Positions 14,871 through 23,302 of a stretch of 64,000 nucleotides of DNA are shown here, one piece after another; position 1 is the stretch's first letter; the number at the start of each line of letters is the position of its first letter. The stretch comes from a bacterium (GTDB lineage Bacteria > Bacillota > Bacilli > Lactobacillales > Streptococcaceae), in assembly GCA_905221145.1 (NCBI GenBank), contig CAJNCA010000006.1, forward strand, positions 1 to 64,000, in the 5' to 3' direction. Made by a program: the position numbers and the translations under genes. The notes beneath the pieces were generated by a model, which saw only the letters and a program-made list of their open reading frames with translations, did no database searches and was not told the origin of the DNA.

Positions 14871-15184
14871 GACACTTCAAAAAGCGGAATGAGTACATCC
14901 GTCATAAAGGTCGTTTGGTCTCCCCCATTATCTACGTACTCATCAAAAAGATCATACACGTCTTCAATAGAGTAGCCGTTTTCATACTTCTGTAAGCTTG
15001 CTTGCGTAAGCAAAAGCATTACTTTTAATGGCGGTAGTACAAAATCACTATCACCGTCTGGCATGAATACTTTAAGCAAGTTCATGCCAATTTTTTCTTC
15101 AACTTTTGAAGCTTGCTGAGAGTTCAAGCGCAAGCGCAACTCTTTTCCTTCACTGACTTTCCATAAAGAATAAGGTAGTGCCAT
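14798..15184 (-). CDS. Tail assembly chaperone, G part
   Basis: 128 aa, acidic core (VFMPDGDSDFVLPPLKVMLL, NGYSIEDVYDLFDEYVDNGG) and a basic tail (EKKAKKTKANKST). It follows the major tail protein and precedes the tape measure gene, the conserved place of gpG-like chaperones. Codons 105-107 carry the GGGTTTT slip site that yields the longer GT product. Confidence 0.8.
   Translation of the reverse strand: MALPYSLWKVSEGKELRLRLNSQQASKVEEKIGMNLLKVFMPDGDSDFVLPPLKVMLLLTQASLQKYENGYSIEDVYDLFDEYVDNGGDQTTFMTDVLIPLFEVSGFTPREKKAKKTKANKSTLTVVE
14864..14870 (-). promoter_or_regulatory. Programmed -1 frameshift heptamer GGGTTTT
   Basis: On the minus strand codons 105-107 of gene G read TCG GGT TTT, giving G GGT TTT in the zero frame. 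This is an exact X XXY YYZ heptamer that allows both tRNAs to re-pair after slipping back one base. The -1 frame's nearest upstream stop is only 4 nt 5' of it and the frame then stays open for 151 codons after the slip. Confidence 0.75.
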
Positions 15185-15188
15185 TTAA

Positions 15189-15602
15189 TTAACCTCCAAT
15201 ACCGTCTACAAATTCCAACTCTGACTGCAAAGCAATTTTAAGGGTGAACTCAATAACGGCATTGACACCGCCACCGCCAAGCTTAACAGATACTTGACCT
15301 TCAAAATGAACTTTAGTGTTGTCTGGGTAAGTTTGCTCAAAGAAGAGTTTTGTCTTGTTATCTGCCGCGTTACGCAATACACGATAAGGTGCGGTTGCTC
15401 CGTCGTTCTTGTAAGAGAATTTGTACTCCAATTCCCCTGCGTCCCCAATACCAAACTCATACTTCTTGACTTTATCTTCAAGAGTAGTGTTCTCTACTTT
15501 TTCAGGCTCAATACCAAACTCTGGTACTTCCTTAAGTCCTGCAAGTTTAGTGTAAGTTCCTTTAGCTGTACCATAAGCTAACGTAATTCCATTTGCTAAC
15601 AT
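15189..15602 (-). CDS. Major tail tube protein
   Basis: 137 aa with the compact beta architecture of siphophage tail tube proteins (ANGITLAYGTAKGTYTKLAG; VENTTLEDKVKKYEFGIGDA; AVIEFTLKIALQSELEF). It is followed directly by the chaperone genes and tape measure. Start ATG at 15602. Expected to be the most abundant tail protein. Confidence 0.82.
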   Translation of the reverse strand: MLANGITLAYGTAKGTYTKLAGLKEVPEFGIEPEKVENTTLEDKVKKYEFGIGDAGELEYKFSYKNDGATAPYRVLRNAADNKTKLFFEQTYPDNTKVHFEGQVSVKLGGGGVNAVIEFTLKIALQSELEFVDGIGG

Positions 15603-15605
15603 GTT

Positions 15606-15974
15606 TTAGTTCTCCATTCTATATTCAAAAACAAGATCTGAGTGAATGTCTACAATCCCCTCAAAACGCATAACCTTATGCTTCAAGTGAGATGGGTCTG
15701 GTACGTCCTGACTTTCAGAACGCCTTAACCCTAAAGAAGAAAAGATTTTATCAATCTTGACAGCTGTATCGCTAGTGCTGGTATCATCAAAAATATCAAC
15801 CTTGTAGCGGATAGAAGCTTTTTGCTCTTCTTCGTCAAACCATTCCCCTGGCTTGTTTTGCTCTTCTAAAAAAATAATAATTGGGAAGGTTTCCCAATTA
15901 CTAGGGTAGGTATCAGTTACGTTATCCGTAACTTTTTGCAATTCTTTGTATATAACAGGCTTAATATTAATCAT
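15606..15974 (-). CDS. Tail terminator / tail completion protein
   Basis: 122 aa (IKPVIYKELQKVTDNVTDTY, PSNWETFPIIIFLEEQN, SIRYKVDIFD). Length, composition and position between the gp10-like protein and the tail tube match siphophage tail completion proteins, which cap the tube and join it to the head. It overlaps the previous gene by 4 bp. Confidence 0.7.
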   Translation of the reverse strand: MINIKPVIYKELQKVTDNVTDTYPSNWETFPIIIFLEEQNKPGEWFDEEEQKASIRYKVDIFDDTSTSDTAVKIDKIFSSLGLRRSESQDVPDPSHLKHKVMRFEGIVDIHSDLVFEYRMEN

Positions 15975-16483
15975 TCTATTTGCTCTCTAATCTTTCTAAT
16001 GACATAGTTTGAAATGTTCTTGGTCACGCGCTCCTTATTGTTCTTAAGAGCTGGATAAAGAAAAGGCTGTGCGGGTTGACCATACATTTTATAAAACTCT
16101 CCCCTTTTTTGAAAATGGTAGTGTCCTATATCTATCTGGTCTTCATGCACATACCACGGGCTAGACCTGTAAGACACGCTGACCTCTGGCGATATACCCG
16201 AATGGCTAGCTTGTCCTTTTGGCCCTGTACCAAACTCAACGTATGGCGCATAGTGTAGATTTGTAAAAACCTCCCCTATTGCTTTCCCGTTTTCTACCTT
16301 CACCCTTGTCTTAATACTGTTCCTGAGTTCTCCATTGTTGACTGGCGCAAGCTTTTTAGCGTCCGCCTGAATCACTCTCTTAGAGGCGTTCCGAACTGCT
16401 TTCAAAACAATATCATCTACTTGTTTACTGGATAGCTTCCTGCACTTGGCTATAAGCCTATCTGCCCCTAGTAGCTCTGACAC
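15971..16483 (-). CDS. HK97 gp10-like head-tail joining protein
   Basis: 170 aa. The central segment (RVIQADAKKLAPVNNGELRN, VEFGTGPKGQ) is the signature of HK97-gp10-like proteins, in which a basic helix precedes AP..TG.LR and a conserved YA.YVEFGTG. It belongs to the connector that joins head and tail. It overlaps the next upstream gene by 26 bp. Confidence 0.82.
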   Translation of the reverse strand: MSELLGADRLIAKCRKLSSKQVDDIVLKAVRNASKRVIQADAKKLAPVNNGELRNSIKTRVKVENGKAIGEVFTNLHYAPYVEFGTGPKGQASHSGISPEVSVSYRSSPWYVHEDQIDIGHYHFQKRGEFYKMYGQPAQPFLYPALKNNKERVTKNISNYVIRKIREQIE

Positions 16484-16796
16484 GTTCCAACTCCAATACT
16501 TGATGATATGTATAAACTTTTTTAGAGATAACTCTGTGAGTTACTTCTGTTTTGCTGTCAATACATACCCCGTCCTTTACCCTGATTGTGTCGTTTTTAT
16601 CCGCATTTGCGTTTAAGATATCATTGACACGCTCTCCGTAAAGCTCTGATTGTAACTTGCTAGTAGCTGGCCACAACTCAAGGCGCGTGCTTTCAACTTC
16701 CTTGGCGTATCCTTCTTTTACGTGACCTTCATCTGTAACGGTCTTTTCAAACCGTCTTAATGGATAAGGTTTCAGTCTACTCCGCTTCAAAAACAC
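16458..16796 (-). CDS. Head closure / head-tail connector protein
   Basis: 112 aa, basic N terminus (FLKRSRLKPYPLRRFEKT) followed by a beta-rich domain. Position between the adaptor and the gp10-like protein fits the head-closure (stopper) protein of SPP1-like siphophages. No catalytic motif is expected. It overlaps both neighbours by 20-26 bp, which implies coupled translation. Confidence 0.68.
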   Translation of the reverse strand: MFLKRSRLKPYPLRRFEKTVTDEGHVKEGYAKEVESTRLELWPATSKLQSELYGERVNDILNANADKNDTIRVKDGVCIDSKTEVTHRVISKKVYTYHQVLELERVRATRGR

Positions 16797-17088
16797 GGCC
16801 CGCCACCCTTGCTAACCTGTATGCTCTGATACGCTTTAAAAGTCCGCTTGAGATACTATCTCCACCGTAAACAACTTCTATCCCGCCTTCTTTCCTTGAG
16901 ATTGAGCCTTCACTACCTAAACGGTTGTTCAGCTCTAGCGCTACTTCAAGTGCTAGACCTTCAAGGATAGGGGTCATACAAGTCCGATTAGTTTCAGATA
17001 GAATGATACTTTCAGCTCTCGCTTCTAAAACGGCTAAAAGTTGCGGATCATCTTCGCCTGTCATTTTCTTCAGCAACTCTATAGACAT
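16777..17088 (-). CDS. Head-tail adaptor (gp6/gp15-like connector)
   Basis: 103 aa, helical (LLAVLEARAESIILSETNRT, LEGLALEVALELNNRLGSEG, ISSGLLKRIRAYRLARVAG). This pattern matches the small helical connector that binds the portal in siphophages. It is the first of four connector genes that follow the capsid genes in the usual order. Confidence 0.72.
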   Translation of the reverse strand: MSIELLKKMTGEDDPQLLAVLEARAESIILSETNRTCMTPILEGLALEVALELNNRLGSEGSISRKEGGIEVVYGGDSISSGLLKRIRAYRLARVAGRVFEAE

Positions 17089-17089
17089 T

Positions 17090-17356
17090 TTAAACTCCTT
17101 CTTGACTCAAGGCCGTAGGCTCTCCCGATACATACACTTGAGGGGTTTGTACGGTACTGACTGAGCTATAACTTGTTGGATTATAGCTTTCAGTACCGCC
17201 TACTTCCTCAAGGATATCTGATACCGCTACGCCATTGCTTGCAAAATTATCTACAAGTTCGGCATAGCGTGTATCAGTAAGTTCAAGCTCTTGGCCTACA
17301 AGTCGTTTTACGTTGGCTTCCCAATCGTAAAAATCTTGCTTGACTTTAACTTTCAC
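17090..17356 (-). CDS. Hypothetical head-region protein
   Basis: 88 aa. An N-terminal KVKVKQDFYDWEANVKRLVG followed by LELTDTRYAELVDNFA resembles short proteins placed after the capsid gene in many Gram-positive siphophages. A Ser/Thr-rich tail follows. It overlaps the preceding gene by 11 bp. Possibly a capsid decoration or head assembly factor, unproven. Confidence 0.55.
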   Translation of the reverse strand: MKVKVKQDFYDWEANVKRLVGQELELTDTRYAELVDNFASNGVAVSDILEEVGGTESYNPTSYSSVSTVQTPQVYVSGEPTALSQEGV

Positions 17357-17528
17357 TCTTTAGTTCCTCCAATACCTCTACAGCTTCGGCTTTTGTCAAC
17401 TTATAAGCGCCTGCCACGCCTGCTTCTCTTGCTAGAGCTTTCAACTCTTCTAGAGTTTTATTCTCTAAATCAGAATACTGGCTGACCTGCTCTTCTTGGA
17501 TGTAATGTCGTCGTAGCAATAAGCTCAT
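17346..17528 (-). CDS. Small HeH/Rho_N-type protein
   Basis: 60 aa. The segment LENKTLEELKALAREAGVAG followed by KLTKAEAVEVLEELK is the helix-extended-loop-helix pattern seen in Rho N-terminal and HeH/LEM domains. Such small proteins commonly follow the capsid gene in siphophages. A nucleic-acid or DNA-end contact is a family expectation, not shown here. Confidence 0.62.
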   Translation of the reverse strand: MSLLLRRHYIQEEQVSQYSDLENKTLEELKALAREAGVAGAYKLTKAEAVEVLEELKSES

Positions 17529-17543
17529 ATTGCCACCCCTTTC

Positions 17544-18389
17544 TTACGCTCCACCGAATTTTACAACTCGTCTAGGGTCGTAAAGGTAAACGCCATAGTG
17601 TTCATCTCCTGTGATCACGGTAGTCTTCTTCAAGATATCGCGGTCTGTTTCGATAGCCACGTCGCGTTTAAGCAAGATTACAAAAGCTCCATACTTGTTA
17701 GCGTCGTCCGTGTCTGTTTGACTTGGTGACACTTTAACAAGGAAGCCTTTACCTTCTTCAACTTTCTTAGAACGCACGATTTGTACACCGCCTGCTTCAC
17801 CAAAAGTACCTGAGATAACAACGTCTGCGCCAATGTCTGAGCCTTTGACCCATTCTTTAGCTACGTTTGTTTTCAACTTGGTAGCGTCTTTTGGATTGAT
17901 GATAGCTACATACTGAGCGTCTTCTTCATCTTCGAAAACGTCAAGCGCTTTATCAAGAGCTTCAAGAGTAGTAGGGGCATCATCTACGTGCTGAGTAGCT
18001 GTTTTAGCAACGTCTACAAGGTCGTTATCAATCTTGTTAGCGATTGCCAAACCTAGCTGGTAAGTTGCTTGACCTACTGGGTCTCCTAGACCTGACAAAA
18101 GAGACTCATCGGTAATTTCATAACCTTTACCCGCTTTTTTGATGGTCATAGTAGTCTTTTTAGTAGTCAATTGGTCTGGCGTAATTGCTTGACCTTCCGC
18201 GATTTCAGTAGCGTCTCCTGCATACTCCCATGCTGGCACTGTTAAAGTGCTACCTGGTTGCCCTTCAAGCTCTGTCTCTACATATGCAAGTGGTGTAAAT
18301 TTAATCAATTTAGGTAATTTAGCGGCTACCATATCCGCCATTACTTCTGGATTAACCATAGTGGCTAATTTAGTTTGTCCTGCTGTCAT
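17544..18389 (-). CDS. Major capsid protein
   Basis: 281 aa with HK97-fold signatures of the N4-gp56-like capsid group (LATMVNPEVMADMVAAKLPK, AWEYAGDATEIAEGQAI, KDATKLKTNVAKEWVKG, VVISGTFGEAGGVQIVRSKK). It follows the scaffold gene with a 7-bp gap. No protease gene was found nearby, in line with a scaffold-assisted rather than prohead-protease maturation. Confidence 0.88.
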   Translation of the reverse strand: MTAGQTKLATMVNPEVMADMVAAKLPKLIKFTPLAYVETELEGQPGSTLTVPAWEYAGDATEIAEGQAITPDQLTTKKTTMTIKKAGKGYEITDESLLSGLGDPVGQATYQLGLAIANKIDNDLVDVAKTATQHVDDAPTTLEALDKALDVFEDEEDAQYVAIINPKDATKLKTNVAKEWVKGSDIGADVVISGTFGEAGGVQIVRSKKVEEGKGFLVKVSPSQTDTDDANKYGAFVILLKRDVAIETDRDILKKTTVITGDEHYGVYLYDPRRVVKFGGA

Positions 18390-18396
18390 TTTCTAA

Positions 18397-18966
18397 TTAT
18401 CCTTTCAATTTCTGATAAAGCTCTGGGTTCTTTTGGTAAAGCTCATTACGGCTCTTGTATCCCATGGCTCTAAACTCTTCAACTGTCAACTCATTGTTGA
18501 CTGTTGGCGCGTGACTGATAGGGGCTTTCCCTTTCAGCTTGTCTTGTACGCCTTTTTGCACGGCTTGCTCCCATGATTTCTGTAAAGCACCGATAGAGGC
18601 TGATACAGTTTCTGCGTTTGTCAAATCAACTACAGCTACTAGCTCTACTGGTAAGTCACGCTCACTTAGCATAGCTCTAGCTTCTGCGGTCAATTCCTTG
18701 CGGGCAATAGCCTTTTCACGGTTAGCTAGTTCTTGCTCACGCTGATCCAACTGATATTTCTGTTTCTCATCAGCGTTCATCTTCGCAAGCTTCTTGGCTT
18801 CGTTCTCTTTGGCTTCTTGCTCTGATTTCCACTTAGCAAACTTGCGGTCAATAATCGCATTTACGTCTGCGTCTGTGTACTTCTTTTCGTCTTGCGGTTG
18901 TTCTGTAGGTTCTGCAGGTACCTTTTGCTCTTCAACCGTTTCGACTGTTTGTGTTTCTTCGTTCAT
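18397..18966 (-). CDS. Capsid scaffolding protein (DUF4355 type)
   Basis: 189 aa from the ATG at 18966, selected because a perfect GGAGGT lies 6 bases upstream; the longer reading from 19029 crosses that ribosome site. An acidic Gln/Glu-rich start and a long coiled coil (RKFAKWKSEQEAKENEAKKL) are followed by a C-terminal capsid-binding segment (LTVEEFRAMGYKSRNELYQK). Scaffold directly upstream of capsid is the standard order. Confidence 0.82.
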   Translation of the reverse strand: MNEETQTVETVEEQKVPAEPTEQPQDEKKYTDADVNAIIDRKFAKWKSEQEAKENEAKKLAKMNADEKQKYQLDQREQELANREKAIARKELTAEARAMLSERDLPVELVAVVDLTNAETVSASIGALQKSWEQAVQKGVQDKLKGKAPISHAPTVNNELTVEEFRAMGYKSRNELYQKNPELYQKLKG

Positions 18967-19040
18967 TGCGAACCTCCTATTTTTAAAGTCATCCCTGACT
19001 GTATTCTCCATAGCTTTTAGTGTCGTCAATGCTTGGACAG

Positions 19041-19071
19041 TAAAAAAACCGCACGGGCCTCCATACGGTTA
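19041..19071 (-). terminator. Intrinsic terminator between head genes
   Basis: AACCGTATGG pairs with CCCGTGCGGTT on the minus strand (two G-T pairs), followed by a run of T residues. It lies between the 54-aa membrane-protein gene and the scaffold gene. It may set a lower level of the upstream genes or be overridden in late infection. Confidence 0.7.
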
Positions 19072-19073
19072 AG

Positions 19074-19238
19074 TTATTTATTTTTCAATTGTTTCAGTTT
19101 CTTTCTGAATGCAACTCCGACTTTTAGAGCTGAGATTATTGTTGAGATTACCTCAAATAATTTAACTATTACGAACAACATTAATGCTAAAAATATAATC
19201 CAACCCAATAGAATTGATACCCAATCCCAAATAAACAT
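19074..19238 (-). CDS. Small membrane protein, 54 aa
   Basis: This ORF is short but well supported: ATG at 19238 with AGAGGA seven bases upstream, 54 codons and TAA at 19074. The protein is a single hydrophobic segment (WVSILLGWIIFLALMLFVIV) with a basic tail (FRKKLKQLKNK), so it should insert with its C terminus inside. It sits between two head genes and in front of a terminator, an odd place for a membrane protein. No family recognised. Confidence 0.68.
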   Translation of the reverse strand: MFIWDWVSILLGWIIFLALMLFVIVKLFEVISTIISALKVGVAFRKKLKQLKNK

Positions 19239-19241
19239 GAT

Positions 19242-19505
19242 TTAATCCTCTACCTTTTCATATGTTTCTTTAAAGATGTCTGGCTTGCACGGGTAGTACT
19301 CGCCTTTCACTCCTTTAATGATGTAATCCCCTTCTGTCGCAATCATCAACCCTTCAAGCGTTTCGATTTTCAAAAGAGGATTATTTAAATCAGCATAGTC
19401 AATCCGTACTGGATCTAGTCCAAAATCACATAGCTCATCTATGGCTTCTTCTGTATCTAAAAACTGTACGGCTTCAACTACAACTGGCTTTTTACGATAT
19501 TTCAT
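19242..19505 (-). CDS. Phage protein of the YRKKPV family
   Basis: 87 aa from the ATG at 19505 (AAAGGA eight bases upstream). It begins MKYRKKPVVVEAVQFLD and continues with TLEGLMIATEGDYIIKGVKG and YYPCKPDIFKETYEKVED. This short protein occurs very widely in phages of Gram-positive and Gram-negative hosts, with conserved KPV.VEA.Q and GDYI..G..GE.YPC.P.IF. Its function is not established. Confidence 0.72.
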   Translation of the reverse strand: MKYRKKPVVVEAVQFLDTEEAIDELCDFGLDPVRIDYADLNNPLLKIETLEGLMIATEGDYIIKGVKGEYYPCKPDIFKETYEKVED

Positions 19506-19566
19506 CTGCTTTATCCTTTCTGTAAAAATGAATACCATTCATGAATAAAATTAAATTAAATGAATA

Positions 19567-20613
19567 TTATTCATTTCCTTCAACATACTTGCTGTACCAC
19601 TCTTTATAAGACATGCTTGATGGTACTAGCTCGGTCTTACCTGTAACTGGATTCCTTGCCCTACGCTTCAACTTGTCGTAGTCTGCTTCATCGTCGTGCG
19701 CTACGGTAGTAGATCTACACCACGGGTGCATAGGCGGACAGTTAAAGCCTGCAACGGCTTCATCTACACGGTAAACCTTATTGTCGTGCTTTTGGCATAT
19801 GGTAGAAGTACGGTTATCTAGCGTTGCTACGAATGTGTACTTATCTATCTCCGCTTCCTCATAGCTGAGTAGTTCCATTTGATTATGAAAAAAGGCGGAT
19901 TCAGTACGAACTAACCTGCGCGTGTCTGTCTGACTTGCTTCAAACCTTTCAGCGATAGCGTCTACCATACCTTGAGCATCTCTTCCTGTCATAAGAGAGA
20001 TAAGCAACTCATCTTTGATACTTTCGGTAAGCTTGCCCGTATTGCCCCATATCCTGCTTGAGTACGTTCCTCCGTCGCCTGTCCAACTAAAAGCCTGCAT
20101 ACGCTTGATGTCTTCGTCTGGAAGCGTTGAGAAGCTGTATGCAAGGCCTGTCTTCTTCTGTAGCTCATAGGTAGTCTTGTAGTAGCTATCCTTCATTAAA
20201 TCGCTGTAGAAGGCATCTGAGCCTTTCTTTTGGCTATCGTAAAGACTTTCACGCATATAGCTTAAGTCTTGGCTTAAACGCTCTAGGCGCTTTATACGAA
20301 AAGAATAAGCGGGGCTATCTAAATCAGCTAGCAACCTCTGGATATTGGGGTCATTCGGTCTTGCTTCAAGTACCTTACGCAAAGACTTTAAGTCCTTGTC
20401 GGTCTTCATAGTCTTTAGAACTTGTTTAGCTTCTGTGTAAGATAGCCCGTAATCCCGTTGGAACTTGTCAAAGACCTTATCTACTTCCTTGTTTAGATAA
20501 GTCTTGGCTTCCTGATACACCTTGTCGAACTGGTCTGCCTGCTTTTCGGCTTTCTCCATTTGTTCGTAGATCAGATTGGCTTTCCGCCTCGCCCAATACT
20601 CCCGATTGTTCAT
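19567..20613 (-). CDS. Minor head protein (SPP1 gp7 / Mu gpF-like)
   Basis: 348 aa. The C-terminal third has the SPP1_gp7 hallmark (RRLVRTESAFFHNQMELLSY, then TSTICQKHDNKVY and CPPMHPWCRSTTV) with Cys and His residues that may bind metal. It acts in head morphogenesis next to the portal. The start ATG at 20613 lies 137 bp inside the portal gene; GAGG about 9 bases upstream supports it, and the overlap suggests coupled translation. Confidence 0.85.
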   Translation of the reverse strand: MNNREYWARRKANLIYEQMEKAEKQADQFDKVYQEAKTYLNKEVDKVFDKFQRDYGLSYTEAKQVLKTMKTDKDLKSLRKVLEARPNDPNIQRLLADLDSPAYSFRIKRLERLSQDLSYMRESLYDSQKKGSDAFYSDLMKDSYYKTTYELQKKTGLAYSFSTLPDEDIKRMQAFSWTGDGGTYSSRIWGNTGKLTESIKDELLISLMTGRDAQGMVDAIAERFEASQTDTRRLVRTESAFFHNQMELLSYEEAEIDKYTFVATLDNRTSTICQKHDNKVYRVDEAVAGFNCPPMHPWCRSTTVAHDDEADYDKLKRRARNPVTGKTELVPSSMSYKEWYSKYVEGNE

Positions 20614-21991
20614 CCTTTACCTCATCTTCAGGTTTTGTGTTCAAAGTGAAAAAGCTAGGCGTGTTTGCCTTTTCTTTTTCAGCTTCTTCATCAAGTGCTT
20701 CAAGCTCTGCGTCTGGGTCTTCTACGAACGGCAAGAGTGAGATAAGCTGCCTATTCGTTACTTTACCTTCAAGGTTGTTGATGATTTGAGACAACTCTAA
20801 CAAGTTCTTAGGCAAGCCACGGCTAAACTGCGGTACGATTGAGTGCGCTTCTAGTGCAACTTGCTTAAGTCCTAGATAGTGCGCAAAAATCGCAATACGC
20901 TGGCGTAATCCCCGCTTATAGTTCGCTTCCTTGGTCTTCGTGATCATCTCAAGACCCATCAGCTTAAACTCCATGGCAACGCCTGAAGTATTCCCTGCAA
21001 AGTTCTTATCCGTCAAGTTAGGAACATGGCTGAACGTGTAGATGTCCTCTTTCAAAGCCGTGTGTAAAGCTTCCGTCGCATTTTCATCTAGTGTATTCTT
21101 CAAAAACTCTGCACGCGCGCCTTCTTCATGTAACTCCAAAAGGCCTTCTTCAGATAAAATCTTCATGGCTTCTTTTGCGTCTTCTGGCGTGTCTGCTAGC
21201 TGAGTACCATATAATACAAGGATAGACTCTACCGCCTGCTCCTTATCATTAACACGGTTCCCCATTAAAGAGTTGTAAGCATCAATCAAGCTGATTTGTT
21301 GCTCATAATCTCCAATAGCAAAGTGATTGTTGCGATACTCAATGATAGGGATTTGCCCTAGGTTGTGCGCTTCTACATGCTCATTCTGTGTAGTACCTAT
21401 AGAGGTACTTCTTAGAATTAAATGGTAGTGCAAGTTCTGCGTGAATACTTCTGCTTGGAAAGTGATAGAGTTTTTTGTATCATCCTTTATTTGGTAGTAG
21501 TAGACCGCAAACAAAGGCTTCCGCTCAATGCTATCATCATAAACGATAAACGTATTCTCTGGGTCAATACTTACTGAGTCTAGTTCAGTAACTCCCTCTT
21601 TAGCGTAGATATATTCATAAGCACGCCCATAGATAGCCATATTTAAAGCGTTCTGAGCGTCTACTTGGTCAATCTCTGCACCGTCAAAAGCTTTTAATAG
21701 CTCTTCAATATCGCTTTCTCCTGTGTTGTTATACTTGATAGGATTACCCATGAAGTAGCCTGAAGCAGTATCTGCGATATCTTTTGCGTGATTTGCTATT
21801 GTCTTGTAGTTTGGCGCATTTGGATTGCGTCTTTCATGCTTCAAAATAGCGTGCTCGCCTAGGTAGTAGCTTTTCAGCTTTTTAAGGCGCGTGCTTTCGT
21901 TGCTGTGCTCTGTAATCAACTTATATATCAAGTCCTTTTTCAAAGAGCTTTCATCATAGCTAGCTCTTGGATAAGTAAAATACTTGTACAT
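20477..21991 (-). CDS. Portal protein (SPP1 gp6-like)
   Basis: 504 aa, length and motifs of SPP1-type portals (KSYYLGEHAILKHERRNPNA, NHAKDIADTASGYFMGNPI, EQAVESILVLYGTQ, FAGNTSGVAMEFKLMGLEM). It forms the dodecameric gate through which DNA is packaged. The C-terminal ~45 residues overlap the next gene and are low in complexity (Ser, Gly, Gln). Confidence 0.9.
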   Translation of the reverse strand: MYKYFTYPRASYDESSLKKDLIYKLITEHSNESTRLKKLKSYYLGEHAILKHERRNPNAPNYKTIANHAKDIADTASGYFMGNPIKYNNTGESDIEELLKAFDGAEIDQVDAQNALNMAIYGRAYEYIYAKEGVTELDSVSIDPENTFIVYDDSIERKPLFAVYYYQIKDDTKNSITFQAEVFTQNLHYHLILRSTSIGTTQNEHVEAHNLGQIPIIEYRNNHFAIGDYEQQISLIDAYNSLMGNRVNDKEQAVESILVLYGTQLADTPEDAKEAMKILSEEGLLELHEEGARAEFLKNTLDENATEALHTALKEDIYTFSHVPNLTDKNFAGNTSGVAMEFKLMGLEMITKTKEANYKRGLRQRIAIFAHYLGLKQVALEAHSIVPQFSRGLPKNLLELSQIINNLEGKVTNRQLISLLPFVEDPDAELEALDEEAEKEKANTPSFFTLNTKPEDEVKDEQSGVLGEAESQSDLRTNGESRKAGRPVRQGVSGSQDLSKQGSR

Positions 21992-22003
21992 GTCTCCCCC
22001 TTT

Positions 22004-23302
22004 CTATAAACCAAAGTCTGAGCGTCTACGTACAATCGCTTTGCCACCCTCAATACACTGAAGGCTATAACGTAGTGCGTCCATTAAGTGGTTATTCTTA
22101 TCTTCTGGCTTATTCAACCAATTACCTTCTTTGTCACGTTGATAGCAGTAACTATAAAATTCATCCATGATATGTTCACAATTCGGATGCACATAAATAG
22201 CGTATCCTTGTAACTTGGATACGCCTGCCATGATACTATCCTTACCTTTCCGACTCTCTTTAATTCGTGTTATGCCGTGCTCTGACCTTAATTCCTCAAT
22301 CAGTCTTAATTCAGCGCTATCAGCAATAATCCGTGAGCGATGATACCCCTTGTCTTTTATCATCTTCGCAACTTCTTTAGTTATCAATCCGACTTTATAC
22401 GCTTCATCAAAGACATAAATCTCTTTTGTTGTATCATTTATCAACGAACAACACAAAGCGGTTGGGTCGTGAGTAAAACCAAAGTCAAGACCGATACATA
22501 ACTTGTAAGCTGGATCTTGTAGTAATTCATCTTTATCAAAATCCTTGACAGTTACGTTCTCGTAAATTAAACCTTCAGCAACTCCCCACTCGCCATCACA
22601 AACGATTCTAGCACGTCTTGGGTTCGTGTGATATAAATCCTCATAGCGCTTGATATCGACTTCATCAAGCCACTCATTACATTTATAAGTAGTTGTAGTA
22701 GCGAATGTATCAGCTCGTCTCGTATCTTCATCAAAGAAGACGCGCTTGAGCCAGTGCCTTTCATTCCACGGGTTAAACGTAACCGTAATCTGTTTAAAGA
22801 AATCAGGTACGTCTAAACTACCACGGATTGACTCAACAACCGTACTGAACTTGTCTTCAGTCTCAATTTGGTACGCTTCCTCAAACCAGGCCCAACAAAG
22901 ACTACCAACGTCAACTGTAATAGATGTGATTTTTAGTTCATCATCCAAACCACGGAACAGAATCTTTTGACCAGTCGCTTTTATAGTTATTTCAGGCAAA
23001 GACTCGTTGAACTTGAATAAGTGAGTTACACCCAACACATTACACGCCCATTTAAAATCTGTATAGGTAGATTGCTTGTTCGTATTAGAATATCTACGAA
23101 TGACAAGCAAGTTAGCCCATGGATATTTCAAAAGACGGACAACATAATTTAAAGCGGTTGTCTTGGACTTCTTCGAACCACGGGAACCTTTTACAACACG
23201 ATAAAGATTTCTTGAGCGCCAAAACTGGCCGTATCCCCCGCCTACTGTCTTAGGTAGGTCAACAACAATATCATTCTGTTTAATCTGGTATTTCTGACTC
23301 AT
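22004..23302 (-). CDS. Terminase large subunit
   Basis: 432 aa from ATG 23302. Motifs include Walker A KGSRGSKKSKTT, Walker B region LCWAWFEEA, a coupling motif (ITVTFNPWNERHWLK) and the RNase H-like nuclease residues GLDFGFTHDP, IADSAE and NHLMDALRY. This is the Terminase_3/PBSX group, which packages DNA by a headful or cos mechanism; the sequence does not say which. Its start lies 23 bp inside the small-subunit gene. Confidence 0.93.
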   Translation of the reverse strand: MSQKYQIKQNDIVVDLPKTVGGGYGQFWRSRNLYRVVKGSRGSKKSKTTALNYVVRLLKYPWANLLVIRRYSNTNKQSTYTDFKWACNVLGVTHLFKFNESLPEITIKATGQKILFRGLDDELKITSITVDVGSLCWAWFEEAYQIETEDKFSTVVESIRGSLDVPDFFKQITVTFNPWNERHWLKRVFFDEDTRRADTFATTTTYKCNEWLDEVDIKRYEDLYHTNPRRARIVCDGEWGVAEGLIYENVTVKDFDKDELLQDPAYKLCIGLDFGFTHDPTALCCSLINDTTKEIYVFDEAYKVGLITKEVAKMIKDKGYHRSRIIADSAELRLIEELRSEHGITRIKESRKGKDSIMAGVSKLQGYAIYVHPNCEHIMDEFYSYCYQRDKEGNWLNKPEDKNNHLMDALRYSLQCIEGGKAIVRRRSDFGL

